Below are positions 46,315-53,397 of a stretch of DNA of 64,000 nt, piece after piece. How positions within the stretch are numbered: position 1 is the stretch's first letter; the number at the start of each line of letters is the position of its first letter. The translations under genes were made by a program, and so were the position numbers. The notes below the pieces were generated by a model, which did no database searches, was not told the DNA's origin, and saw only the letters and a program-made list of their open reading frames with translations. Source of the stretch: Fischerella sp. PCC 9431 (GTDB lineage: Bacteria > Cyanobacteriota > Cyanobacteriia > Cyanobacteriales > Nostocaceae). Where the stretch lies: positions 1,063,151 through 1,127,150 of the forward strand of contig NZ_KE650771.1 in assembly GCF_000447295.1 (NCBI RefSeq). The letters are read 5' to 3'.

Positions 46315-47259
46315 TTAGATTGATTGTTGATTTAACCAAATTTCTAAATCATTAACACTCGAAAAATCTAACAATGCTTCTCCGAGATTTTCTAATTGTT
46401 CAATTGATAAGCCTTTAATTTGCTCGATTAATGACGCATCAATTTCACCAATCCGGCGATTTAGTAGACGTAGGATTAAGTATTGTTCGCCTTGTTGCCT
46501 TCCTTGTTGTATTCCTTGTTGCCTTCCTTGTTGTATTCCTTGTTGTATTCCTTCTTCTTTGGCTTGTTCTCTATCTCTTTGATAAAGTGGTTCTAATCGC
46601 ATAATTAACTCCCGATCATCTGCTTCTAATTCTTGATTTACTCTCAAATTTTCGCGCAAGTTGTAAACTAATTCGAGGGTTGCTTTTTGGTATGGATGAT
46701 TTAATGGTAACGCTTGCAACTCGATAATTGCTTGTGACTGCACACTTCCTCTACCCAAAAGCCTCAACCATAATGTCTCTGGTGTAGTTGGTAGTTGATG
46801 TATCGCCACAATTGCTGTCCGCAAGGCTTCTGGGAGAAAATGCACTCCTGATAACCAACCTTGCTTTTGGATAGTTCCAAAGCTAAACAATCTAGTTTCG
46901 GATATTGTTGGAGTCAGAACCCACAACTTGGGAATTTCTGAGTCCTGAAGTTTGGTTTTGTTGGCTTTGGCTTCTCGTCGCAATAAAGCTTTGACTTCTA
47001 ATAATTTTAGAATACAATCACAGATTTCATCGCTAGAAGCCGGATTGCGGAAGGGTTCGATGATGGCAGGATGTTCTGCAAATTTTCCTAGCAAACCCAG
47101 TATTTGTAAATTAGAGTTTTGCTGTTTGGCAGGAGTGAAGAAAACATCTATTTCTTTAATTTCTCCTGATACTTTTTCTGATGCTTTGACTTCTCCGTAA
47201 TCTTTTAATAATTCTTCGAGGTAGTCTTTGGCAAATTGATCATGGATAAAACGGGTCAT
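46315..47259 (-). CDS. Rpn/PD-(D/E)XK family putative nuclease with DUF4351 tail
   Basis: A 314-residue protein of the recombination-promoting nuclease / DUF4351 group, very common in Nostocales. The start TRFIHDQFAKDYLEELLKDYG and the acidic strand EIKEIDVFFTP are characteristic of the nuclease domain. The middle holds LLEVKALLRREAK, with the Glu-x-Lys expected of the PD-(D/E)XK core. A Gln/Gly-rich spacer (EEGIQQGIQQGRQQGIQQ) precedes the DUF4351 domain, as in the family. Homologues of Rpn are DNA endonucleases that promote recA-independent exchange. Its own C-terminus has been duplicated immediately downstream. Confidence 0.85.
   Translation of the reverse strand: MTRFIHDQFAKDYLEELLKDYGEVKASEKVSGEIKEIDVFFTPAKQQNSNLQILGLLGKFAEHPAIIEPFRNPASSDEICDCILKLLEVKALLRREAKANKTKLQDSEIPKLWVLTPTISETRLFSFGTIQKQGWLSGVHFLPEALRTAIVAIHQLPTTPETLWLRLLGRGSVQSQAIIELQALPLNHPYQKATLELVYNLRENLRVNQELEADDRELIMRLEPLYQRDREQAKEEGIQQGIQQGRQQGIQQGRQQGEQYLILRLLNRRIGEIDASLIEQIKGLSIEQLENLGEALLDFSSVNDLEIWLNQQSI
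46503..46568. repeat. Gln/Gly-coding minisatellite in the Rpn gene
   Basis: Twelve-base units of the type TTGTATTCCTTG/TTGCCTTCCTTG encode GIQQ and GRQQ on the minus strand. The duplicate at 46008 has just one such unit, so copy number is variable. Confidence 0.65.
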
Positions 47260-47396
47260 TCAATTTTAAGATTGCGGAAATTCTAGGTTAATGCAAGGTT
47301 TTATTATATAGTAGTTCTGGAGTTTTCTTGAGAACATAGCTCCCCGAGTTTTTGAGTTGGGGAGCTATAACTCTTCATAGTTAATGCAATAAATCA

Positions 47397-47792
47397 CTAG
47401 GTGGTTATTGGATGTTCATTTGATGTTTGATCTGGATTAGATTTCAAACGTGTCAATCTGCTTTTACGGATACGTTCGCTTTCTCGAACCCCGCCTGCAA
47501 GTTCATATTCATTGCTGTTTTTGCCGTATTTGAAACCAACCCCATACAGCATTTTATCTGAAACTTGACCTAATAGTTTTTCCATTTCATCCAGCTTTGT
47601 TTTAGAAGAGTCAACCAGAGCTACAGCAGCGTTATACTCATTAAGCATCTTGTGAAACTGCTCTATTAATTGCGTCAGGTTTCGCAAATTGCAAGTTTCA
47701 TCAAAATTGAGATTTGGATCAATAGCTTTCAATCCAGCAACTCTAAACTGAGCTTTTTTTAGAATCTGAGAACTACGTTTTTTTCGAGGCAT
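47397..47792 (-). CDS. hypothetical protein with basic N-terminus and coiled-coil centre
   Basis: A 131-residue protein I do not recognise. It opens with a basic stretch (MPRKKRSSQILKKAQFRVAG), has a helical, probably coiled-coil centre (LRNLTQLIEQFHKMLNEYNA, LVDSSKTKLDEMEKLLGQVS), then MLYGVGFKYGKNSNEYELAGG and an Arg-rich end. The pattern resembles small Nostoc proteins scattered with repeats, of unknown function. No membrane segment. It lies at the left border of the repeat island. The frame is clean and uninterrupted. Confidence 0.6.
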   Translation of the reverse strand: MPRKKRSSQILKKAQFRVAGLKAIDPNLNFDETCNLRNLTQLIEQFHKMLNEYNAAVALVDSSKTKLDEMEKLLGQVSDKMLYGVGFKYGKNSNEYELAGGVRESERIRKSRLTRLKSNPDQTSNEHPITT

Positions 47793-47999
47793 AAATTTAC
47801 ACTCTTAAAAGCTTTATCAAGCTATTTTGGCTCAATTCATCTGGATTCTAGTTCAGCAAAAAGCACAGTTTTTTTAGCAAATGGTTTTATTTTTGCCCGT
47901 ATTTTCTCTGAATTTAGTTACCAAAGGTTGATTTTTAGGGAAATAATCTTTATAGAGATGTGCCAATAGTGCTGTAGCGCATGGTTTTGCTCTATATCC

Positions 48000-48205
48000 T
48001 AATGTTGTAACTATAAGGCTTAATGTTGTAACTATAAGGCTTAATGTTGTAACTATAAGACTTAATGTTGTAACTATAAGGCTTAATGTTGTAACTATAA
48101 GACTTAATGTTGTAATTGTAAGGCTTAATGTTGTAACTATAAGACTTAATGTTGTAACTATAAGACTTAATGTTGTAACTATAAGGCTTAATGTTGTAAC
48201 TTTTA
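48000..48205. repeat. ten 21-bp direct tandem repeats
   Basis: Unit TTAATGTTGTAACTATAAGRC starts at 48001 and recurs exactly every 21 bases ten times (48001, 48022, ... 48190), with single changes (AAGGCT or AAGACT; one AATTGTAA). Twenty-one is a multiple of three, so on the minus strand the array reads as a repeated SYNIKPY-like heptapeptide without stops, but no homology or ribosome site supports a gene. No spacers, so it is not CRISPR. Confidence 0.9.
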
Positions 48206-48284
48206 GATCCTCCTAAATCCCGCGCTTGCACGCCACTACGCTAGAAAAAAAGGGGACTTTAAGAAGCTTTCCCCCTTTAAAAAA

Positions 48285-48434
48285 GCTGCGGTGTACACAC
48301 AAATCTTATAAAGTTGCCTAATAACGTTTTGATCCCCCCTACTAACCCCCCTTGAAAAGGGGGGAACTAGAATCAAAGTCCCCCTTTTTAAGGGGGATTT
48401 AGGGGGATCAGAGGATTTGTGTGTACACCGTAGC
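48285..48434. mobile_element. 150-bp MITE-like element with terminal inverted repeats
   Basis: Left end GCTGCGGTGTACACACAAATC (48285-48305) and right end GATTTGTGTGTACACCGTAGC (48414-48434) are inverted copies with one mismatch. The inside contains GATCCCCCCTA and AGGGGGAT arms with a CCCCCCTTGAAAAGGGGGG hairpin. No coding capacity. A second, rearranged copy follows the DUF559 gene. Confidence 0.75.
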
Positions 48435-48555
48435 CTAAAAAAGGAAGCTAGAGGGGAGCAACAAGTGTCTAAAATCACAGCCGAATACTTTGCAAACAAC
48501 CTTTAATGTTATTTCATACGTTTTCAAGGGGTTTAATGGCATAAACGTAGAAACT

Positions 48556-48942
48556 ATGACAAACAACCTTAACAGTAGCGATTTCCATTTACCTTACAAT
48601 CCAAAGCTTGTAGAAAGAGCAAAAGAACTTCGCAAAAACATGACCCCAGCAGAAAAAAAACTGTGGTGTGAGTATCTCAGAGGTTTCCAATTTCGGGTTT
48701 TAAGGCAACGACCAATTGATAATTTTATAGTAGATTTTTATTGTCCTACTTTACAAGTAGTGATTGAAGTTGATGGGGATAGTCATTTTACAGATGAAGG
48801 TCAAGAATATGACCTAGAGAGAACAAGAATTTTAGAAGGATATGGTTTAAAGATTATTAGGTTTACAAATAGTCAAGTTTTAAATCAGTTTGATAGTGTG
48901 TGTGAGCAGATACAAGGTTTTATCCCCTCTAATCCTCTTTGA
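48556..48942 (+). CDS. DUF559 (Vsr-like) endonuclease domain protein
   Basis: A 128-residue protein starting MTNNLNSSDFHLPYNPKLVE; an in-frame upstream ATG at 48490 would add 22 unlike residues. The DUF559 core is clear: RKNMTPAEKKLWCEYLRG, FQFRVLRQRPIDNFIVDFYC, VVIEVDGDSHF, YDLERTRILEGYGLKIIRF. The Asp in VDFYC and the Glu-Asp in EVDGDSH match the restriction-endonuclease-like (Vsr-type) fold. In cyanobacteria such genes are often moved with small repeats. Here it lies directly between two copies of the MITE-like element, suggesting it was captured or mobilised as one unit. Confidence 0.82.
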   Translation: MTNNLNSSDFHLPYNPKLVERAKELRKNMTPAEKKLWCEYLRGFQFRVLRQRPIDNFIVDFYCPTLQVVIEVDGDSHFTDEGQEYDLERTRILEGYGLKIIRFTNSQVLNQFDSVCEQIQGFIPSNPL

Positions 48943-48946
48943 AAAG

Positions 48947-49119
48947 GCTGCGGTGTAAATACAAGTTTTATCAAGTTGCATAGTGGCGTTTTGATCCCCC
49001 CTAACCCTGCGGTGTACACACAAATCTTATAAAGTTGCCTAGTAGCGTTTCGATCCCCCCTAACCCCCCTTAAAAAGGGGGGGAATCAGAATCCAAGTCC
49101 CCCTTTTCAAGAGTGCGCG
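48947..49119. mobile_element. second, nested and truncated copy of the MITE-like element
   Basis: It begins GCTGCGGTGTAAATACAAG and is interrupted after GATCCCCCCTAACC by a second left end (TGCGGTGTACACACAAATC, 49008 onward), which runs through GATCCCCCCTAACCCCCCTT to the purine-rich part. The right terminal repeat is missing; after CCCCCTTTTCAA the sequence changes to an unrelated open frame. Confidence 0.65.
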
Positions 49120-49395
49120 GCTAAGTATCGCCAATTTTGCAAGAAATATCGCCCGAAGCCGAAGCCGGAAAAAAGGAATCATTGGGGTAGTCGCTTTTTA
49201 CCGTCGTTGAAAAATAAAGGTAAGAAGAAGTCACCAGGACAGATGAGTTTACCTTGGGATAAGCAAAGGGTAACTGAAAGTACTGAGGTGCACCGAAGTA
49301 GCAGAAAAATTTATTCAGGCGAACTGCTATATCCCCGCAGTGCCAGGTATCGGAATTATGAAATGTTGATTCTACCGTGCATCAGGAGCTGGTAA
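49108..49395 (+). pseudogene. fragment of an unrecognised basic protein gene joined to the MITE-like element
   Basis: Open frame with no start of its own: it passes straight from the element into AAKYRQFCKKYRPKPKPEKR, HWGSRFLPSLKNKGKKKSPG and QMSLPWDKQ, then a tail. The strongly basic, Pro/Lys-rich part looks like the C-terminal end of a real protein, whose upstream portion was replaced by the element. I do not recognise the family. A TTG at 49207 could start a 62-residue product but is unlikely to be real. Confidence 0.35.
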
Positions 49396-49421
49396 TAAAT
49401 ATTTATAATTCTCGGAAAGCC

Positions 49422-50208
49422 CTAGATGTTACACTTTACAAGTCTCGATGCGAGAGAAGAGACCCCCCAACCCGCCCCCCACAGGAACCAAACCCCCACC
49501 GAACCCAACACAAAAGTTGTATCCGGGAGGTATCCTCTAGGGGAAGAGGTGTCAAAAGTTATATTAGAGTAAGATATCCAACGATTATTCACTCTCCATC
49601 CTACGCGATCGCCAAACTTCTTCCAGGCTTCTGAGTCATACTTGCCGTCAGCTTTACCGCCAACGCTCAAGTAAATTTCCTTCTGGACGCTGAAGCCAAA
49701 GTGTCCATTGCTGTATTTTACCCACAAGCGGTCAATTGTGCGTAAGTCAGTGCAAGGAAAATTTAAGAGATTTAGCTTCTGTACTTCTACCTCTAATACT
49801 TCTGAGCAAATCATCTAACGCTTCTTCATCATTCCCTTGAGTGAATTGAATCCAATGCCATATCGAAAGATACTCTATTTTCTCTGGTATGTTAGTTACT
49901 CCAGGAAGGAGGATAGGAATCACACGAAAATTTTGTCGCTTTTGCTTTTGTTTAAGAAACCAATTTATTACTGTGTATAGTTCGATATTCTCTTGGAAAT
50001 TGCCTAATCCATTTGGGCTAATGAAAAAAGCGCCTGTTTTAGATTGCTTAATTCCGTGGAAAACCTGTTCTAAAATTGTGTCTCCCCCAAGAATTTGCTC
50101 TTTATCTAACCACGGTCTCAAACCATTCTGCTTAAGATGTTGAGCAATTTTTATAACCTGGGGCTTATCCTGACTATTGTGAGCTAGAAACACATCGAAC
50201 TCTTCCAC
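49422..50208 (-). pseudogene. TIR-GUN4 fusion gene, frameshifted and internally deleted
   Basis: From 50208 a 153-residue frame holds a TIR domain: FDVFLAHNSQDKPQVIKIAQ, LRPWLDKEQILGG, TGAFFISPNGLGNFQENIEL and a candidate catalytic Glu in that last segment. It ends at 49747. In another frame, over 49814-49422, lies a GUN4 domain C-terminal half: NFPCTDLRTIDRLWVKYSNG, HFGFSVQKEIYLSVGG and YDSEAWKKFGDRVGW. The N-terminal half of GUN4 is missing. TIR-GUN4 fusions occur in cyanobacteria; GUN4 binds porphyrins and TIR domains are often NAD-cleaving. So the gene was probably intact once and lost both frame and part of its second domain. The TIR part alone might still be made. Confidence 0.75.
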
Positions 50209-50401
50209 TAGACATCTCCCACAGCCGCAATAATTGCCAAAGTGTTTAAAATGCCAAAAGGCAAACTTACATATACAGTTTTGAATACAACGCGATCGCG
50301 CATATATAACTAAGCAAATTTAACTAATTCTCTATGATGATTATAAAACTCTGGTAAGATGCCCCGACCTAAGCAAAATCAAAGCACCGATGTTCTATAA
50401 C

Positions 50402-50524
50402 AGGACTTACGCAAGTGTCACAACAAATAAAAATTTTTTTGCTTGTAGTAAGGGCTTTAGCCCTTATTTTGAGGACTAAAGTCCTCACTACGAACTTAAA
50501 TAATATGCCAGTTGCGTAAGTCCT
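50402..50524. mobile_element. 123-bp MITE-like element, AGGACTTACGCAA ends
   Basis: Perfect 13-base inverted ends AGGACTTACGCAA (50402-50414) and TTGCGTAAGTCCT (50512-50524). Inside, GTAGTAAGGGCTTTAGCCCTTA and GAGGACTAAAGTCCTCACTAC form a second symmetrical structure. Non-coding. It lies between the TIR-GUN4 remnant and the Nudix gene. Confidence 0.75.
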
Positions 50525-50585
50525 ATATAAAATTTTTGATTATATTAAGCGATCGCACCCTGGATTTATCAATCAAAATATCAAA

Positions 50586-51203
50586 CTAATCAAAGTCTGC
50601 TGGTAAATCTGGGTTGCGGTAATGTTGAAAAAGTCGGGTGATTTGTGTTGATGTTACACGCCCAATCGATAATTCGGGAATTTCATTTTCTGGGAAAAAT
50701 TCCACTGCTTCTGTCTCAATGCTGGGTGTGGGGGAACCGCCAATCAGTTCGCATAGAAAAAACAATTTATATATGTAATGGGGATAGGGTGGATGTCCTT
50801 GTCTATTTCTGTCATATACTGCTAGGAGTTTGACAGCGCGTGTCAAATATCCTGATTCTTCAAATATTTCTTTGACGACTACTTCACTGGGCGAAAAACC
50901 AATATCAGCCCAACCACCAGGTAGTGTCCAACAACCGTCAACTCGTTCTTTGACCATTAATATACAATCATCGCGAAATACTACACCACGCACATCTACT
51001 TTGGGAGTCGCATATCCGACATCACGATCAAAAAGATCCAAGATGTAACTTAGTTCCGCGTTGGTGTGAGTTGCCAAAATTTCCGCCGCGATCGCTTTTA
51101 TTGCTTGAAACCGTTCTAAGTCATACGGATTTTCGGAAAAAGTTAGCCCAGTTTGAGCGATCGCTTGTAGTTTTTGCGCCCATTCTAACCATTTGGGTTG
51201 CAT
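50586..51203 (-). CDS. Nudix hydrolase with N-terminal Nudix_N domain
   Basis: A 205-residue protein. Residues 1-65 form the Nudix_N helix bundle (WLEWAQKLQAIAQTGLTF and AAEILATHTNAELSYILDLF), typical of ADP-ribose/ADP-glucose-type pyrophosphatases. The Nudix box spans Gly97 to Tyr119. The metal-binding end EIFEESGY is intact, but the usual Glu near its start is Phe103 (GWADIGF) and the Arg is Lys111, so activity or specificity may be altered. The product follows a repeat-rich spacer and lies downstream of pgk on the same strand. Substrate unknown. Confidence 0.85.
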   Translation of the reverse strand: MQPKWLEWAQKLQAIAQTGLTFSENPYDLERFQAIKAIAAEILATHTNAELSYILDLFDRDVGYATPKVDVRGVVFRDDCILMVKERVDGCWTLPGGWADIGFSPSEVVVKEIFEESGYLTRAVKLLAVYDRNRQGHPPYPHYIYKLFFLCELIGGSPTPSIETEAVEFFPENEIPELSIGRVTSTQITRLFQHYRNPDLPADFD

Positions 51204-51204
51204 A

Positions 51205-51352
51205 TTTTTGGGGATAGGGGATAGGGGATTAGGGATCGGGGATTAGGGATCAGGAATAGACAAGGTGGAGGCAGAAAAAAATTGCTTTTTACTTCCCTCT
51301 TGACTCCCTTGTCCTCCTTGTCCTCCTTGTCTCCCTTGTCCCCTAGTCTCTA
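51205..51352. repeat. short-tandem-repeat tract between pgk and the Nudix gene
   Basis: GGGGATAGGGGATTAGGGATC units, a spacer, then TTGTCCTCCTTGTCCTCC and TTGTCTCCCTTGTCC units. Same composite architecture as the tracts at 34606 and 39492. Confidence 0.7.
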
Positions 51353-51353
51353 A

Positions 51354-52556
51354 TTACGCCTCATCAAGTGCTGCAATTCCAGGTAATACCTTACCTTCTA
51401 GCAACTCTAAGCTAGCGCCACCACCAGTGGAAATATGGCTCATTTGATCTGCTAAACCGACTTTTTCGACTGCTGCTACAGAGTCGCCACCACCGATGAT
51501 GGTGGTTGCACCGTTTTTGCTGATATCAGCCAAAGTATGTGCGATCGCTTCTGTACCAACGGCGAATTTATCAAATTCAAATACGCCCATCGGCCCGTTC
51601 CAAACCACTGACTTACAATCAGCTAAAGCTTCTTGGAACAATTTCACAGAATCAGGACCGATATCCAAGCCCATCCAACCATCGGGGATGTTGTCAATAC
51701 TAACGGTTTGAGAATTAGCATCAGGGGCAAAGTTATCAGCTACTACTACATCTGTGGGTAATAAGAAGGTAACACCTTTTTCTTTGGCTTTCGCTTCCAA
51801 AGATTTTGCTAACTCTAGCTTGTCTTCTTCCACCAAAGACTTACCAACACTCAAACCACGGGCTTTGTAGAAAGTGAAAATCATTCCACCGCCGATGATT
51901 AGCTTGTCGCATTTTTCTAGCAGTGTTTCAATTACGCCAATTTTGCTGGAAACCTTAGAACCACCAATAATTGCTGCTAAAGGACGTTGGGGACTTTCAA
52001 TAGCGCTTTGCAAATATTGCAATTCTTTTTCCACCAAATATCCAGCCACAGAAGGACTCAGGAATTTTGTTACACCCTCAGTGGAAGCATGGGCGCGGTG
52101 TGCTGTACCAAAAGCATCGTTAACGTATAAATCAGCATTAGCTGCTAATTTTTTGGCAAATTCGGGATCATTTTTTTCTTCTTCTTTGTAAAAACGAACG
52201 TTTTCTAGTAATAGTACTTGTCCGTTTTGTAAAGCCCCGATTTTGGCTGCAACATCATCACCGATGCAATCATCAGTTTTAACAACTTCTTGCCCTAACA
52301 ACTCAGAAAGACGTTTCGCAACCGGAGTCAGACGCAATTTTTCATCTACACCCTTGGGACGCCCGAAATGGCTTGCTAGAATCACCTTAGCTCCCTTCTG
52401 CACCAAATCTTGGATAGTTGGTAGAGCTGCACGAATACGAGTATCATCTGTGATCTTACCTGTATCATCTACAGGTACGTTAAAATCAACCCGTACAAAC
52501 GCACGTTTTCCAGACAAGTCAGTTGCAGATAAATTTGCTAAAGTTTTCTTTGACAC
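51354..52556 (-). CDS. pgk: phosphoglycerate kinase
   Basis: A 400-residue enzyme of glycolysis and the Calvin cycle, transferring phosphate between 1,3-bisphosphoglycerate and ADP. N-terminal substrate-binding domain: [29 protein letters not shown] and [19 protein letters not shown]. The nucleotide-binding C-terminal domain has [26 protein letters not shown] and [13 protein letters not shown]. Length is exactly typical. It is monocistronic and expressed away from the universal stress gene, which diverges from it. Confidence 0.97.
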   Translation of the reverse strand: MSKKTLANLSATDLSGKRAFVRVDFNVPVDDTGKITDDTRIRAALPTIQDLVQKGAKVILASHFGRPKGVDEKLRLTPVAKRLSELLGQEVVKTDDCIGDDVAAKIGALQNGQVLLLENVRFYKEEEKNDPEFAKKLAANADLYVNDAFGTAHRAHASTEGVTKFLSPSVAGYLVEKELQYLQSAIESPQRPLAAIIGGSKVSSKIGVIETLLEKCDKLIIGGGMIFTFYKARGLSVGKSLVEEDKLELAKSLEAKAKEKGVTFLLPTDVVVADNFAPDANSQTVSIDNIPDGWMGLDIGPDSVKLFQEALADCKSVVWNGPMGVFEFDKFAVGTEAIAHTLADISKNGATTIIGGGDSVAAVEKVGLADQMSHISTGGGASLELLEGKVLPGIAALDEA

Positions 52557-52775
52557 GTCACAAACCTCCTGATTGCCTTTTTGTTATCTTTTACATTGAG
52601 TAGACTCTATTCTGTGATTGTACAGGAGTACGTGGTGCAAAGAATTGTTAAGTGATTAGTTTCTTGTTAATTGTCTGCGGTGACAATACCAAAACAAATG
52701 GATAAATAGCCACTCTCATGCTCTACCAACAGCAGGAAGCAGACAGTAAATTCTATCAAGCAACAGGTAAATGCA

Positions 52776-53186
52776 ATGTTCAAAAAAGTTCTGTTTCCAA
52801 TTGATCAAAGTCGGGAAACTCAAGAAGCGATCAATGTCGTGATTGATGTTGTCCAAAAGTACAACAGCCGTTTGGTGCTTTTGAGTGTAGTGGAAGAACC
52901 AGATACAGATGCACCAAAAGAGGATATTGTCATGTCCTCACCGGAAAATGTTGCCAAACTGTTAGAGACAGCTAAAAACGCGTTTTCTCAACAAGGAATT
53001 CCAACAGAAACAATTGAAAGACAGGGTAAACCCGCATTTGTAATTTGTGATGTAGCTGATGAGATAGAAGCCAATTTAATCGTCATGGGCTGTCGGGGAC
53101 TAGGTTTAACTGACGAAGGCGCTCATGAGAGTGTTACAAACCGTGTGATTAATTTGTCTCCTTGTCCGGTGTTGATTGTAACGTAA
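52776..53186 (+). CDS. universal stress protein, UspA family
   Basis: A 136-residue single UspA domain. The start FKKVLFPIDQSRETQEAINV and the end SPCPVLIVT are canonical. The ATP-binding glycine loop is represented by VMGCRGLGLTDEGAHESVTN; the last glycine of the usual G-2x-G-9x-G(S/T) motif is Glu, so ATP binding is uncertain. Universal stress proteins modulate survival under stress by unknown targets. It is transcribed divergently from pgk and ends directly in a repeat tract. Confidence 0.9.
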   Translation: MFKKVLFPIDQSRETQEAINVVIDVVQKYNSRLVLLSVVEEPDTDAPKEDIVMSSPENVAKLLETAKNAFSQQGIPTETIERQGKPAFVICDVADEIEANLIVMGCRGLGLTDEGAHESVTNRVINLSPCPVLIVT

Positions 53187-53397
53187 TTGGGCATGGGGCA
53201 TGGGGCATGGGGCATTGGGCATGGGGCATGGGGCATGGGGCATGGGGCATGGGGCATTGGGCATTGGGCATTGGGCATTGTGTATTACTTATTCTCCCTT
53301 CTCCCTGCTCCCTTCTCCCTGCTCCCTGCTCCCTGCTCCCTGCTCCCTGCTCCCTTGTCCTCCTTGTCCCCCTTGTCCCCCTTGTCCCCAATCTCCT
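53187..53397. repeat. long low-complexity tract, GGGGCAT then CTCCCTG units
   Basis: About fourteen units of GGGGCAT/TGGGCAT (53190-53279) followed by CTCCCTGCTCCCTG and CCTTGTCCCC units. All frames are open for long stretches in both directions because the repeat is regular, which creates spurious long reading frames; none is a gene. Confidence 0.9.

Noticed and set aside
48000-48205. Possible CRISPR array
   Set aside because: Units are directly adjacent with no spacers, and no cas genes are near.
47992-48231. 79-codon minus-strand frame with SYNIKPY heptapeptides
   Set aside because: It is produced by the 21-bp tandem repeat; no ribosome site and no homologous protein is known to me. Kept as a repeat and a finding only.
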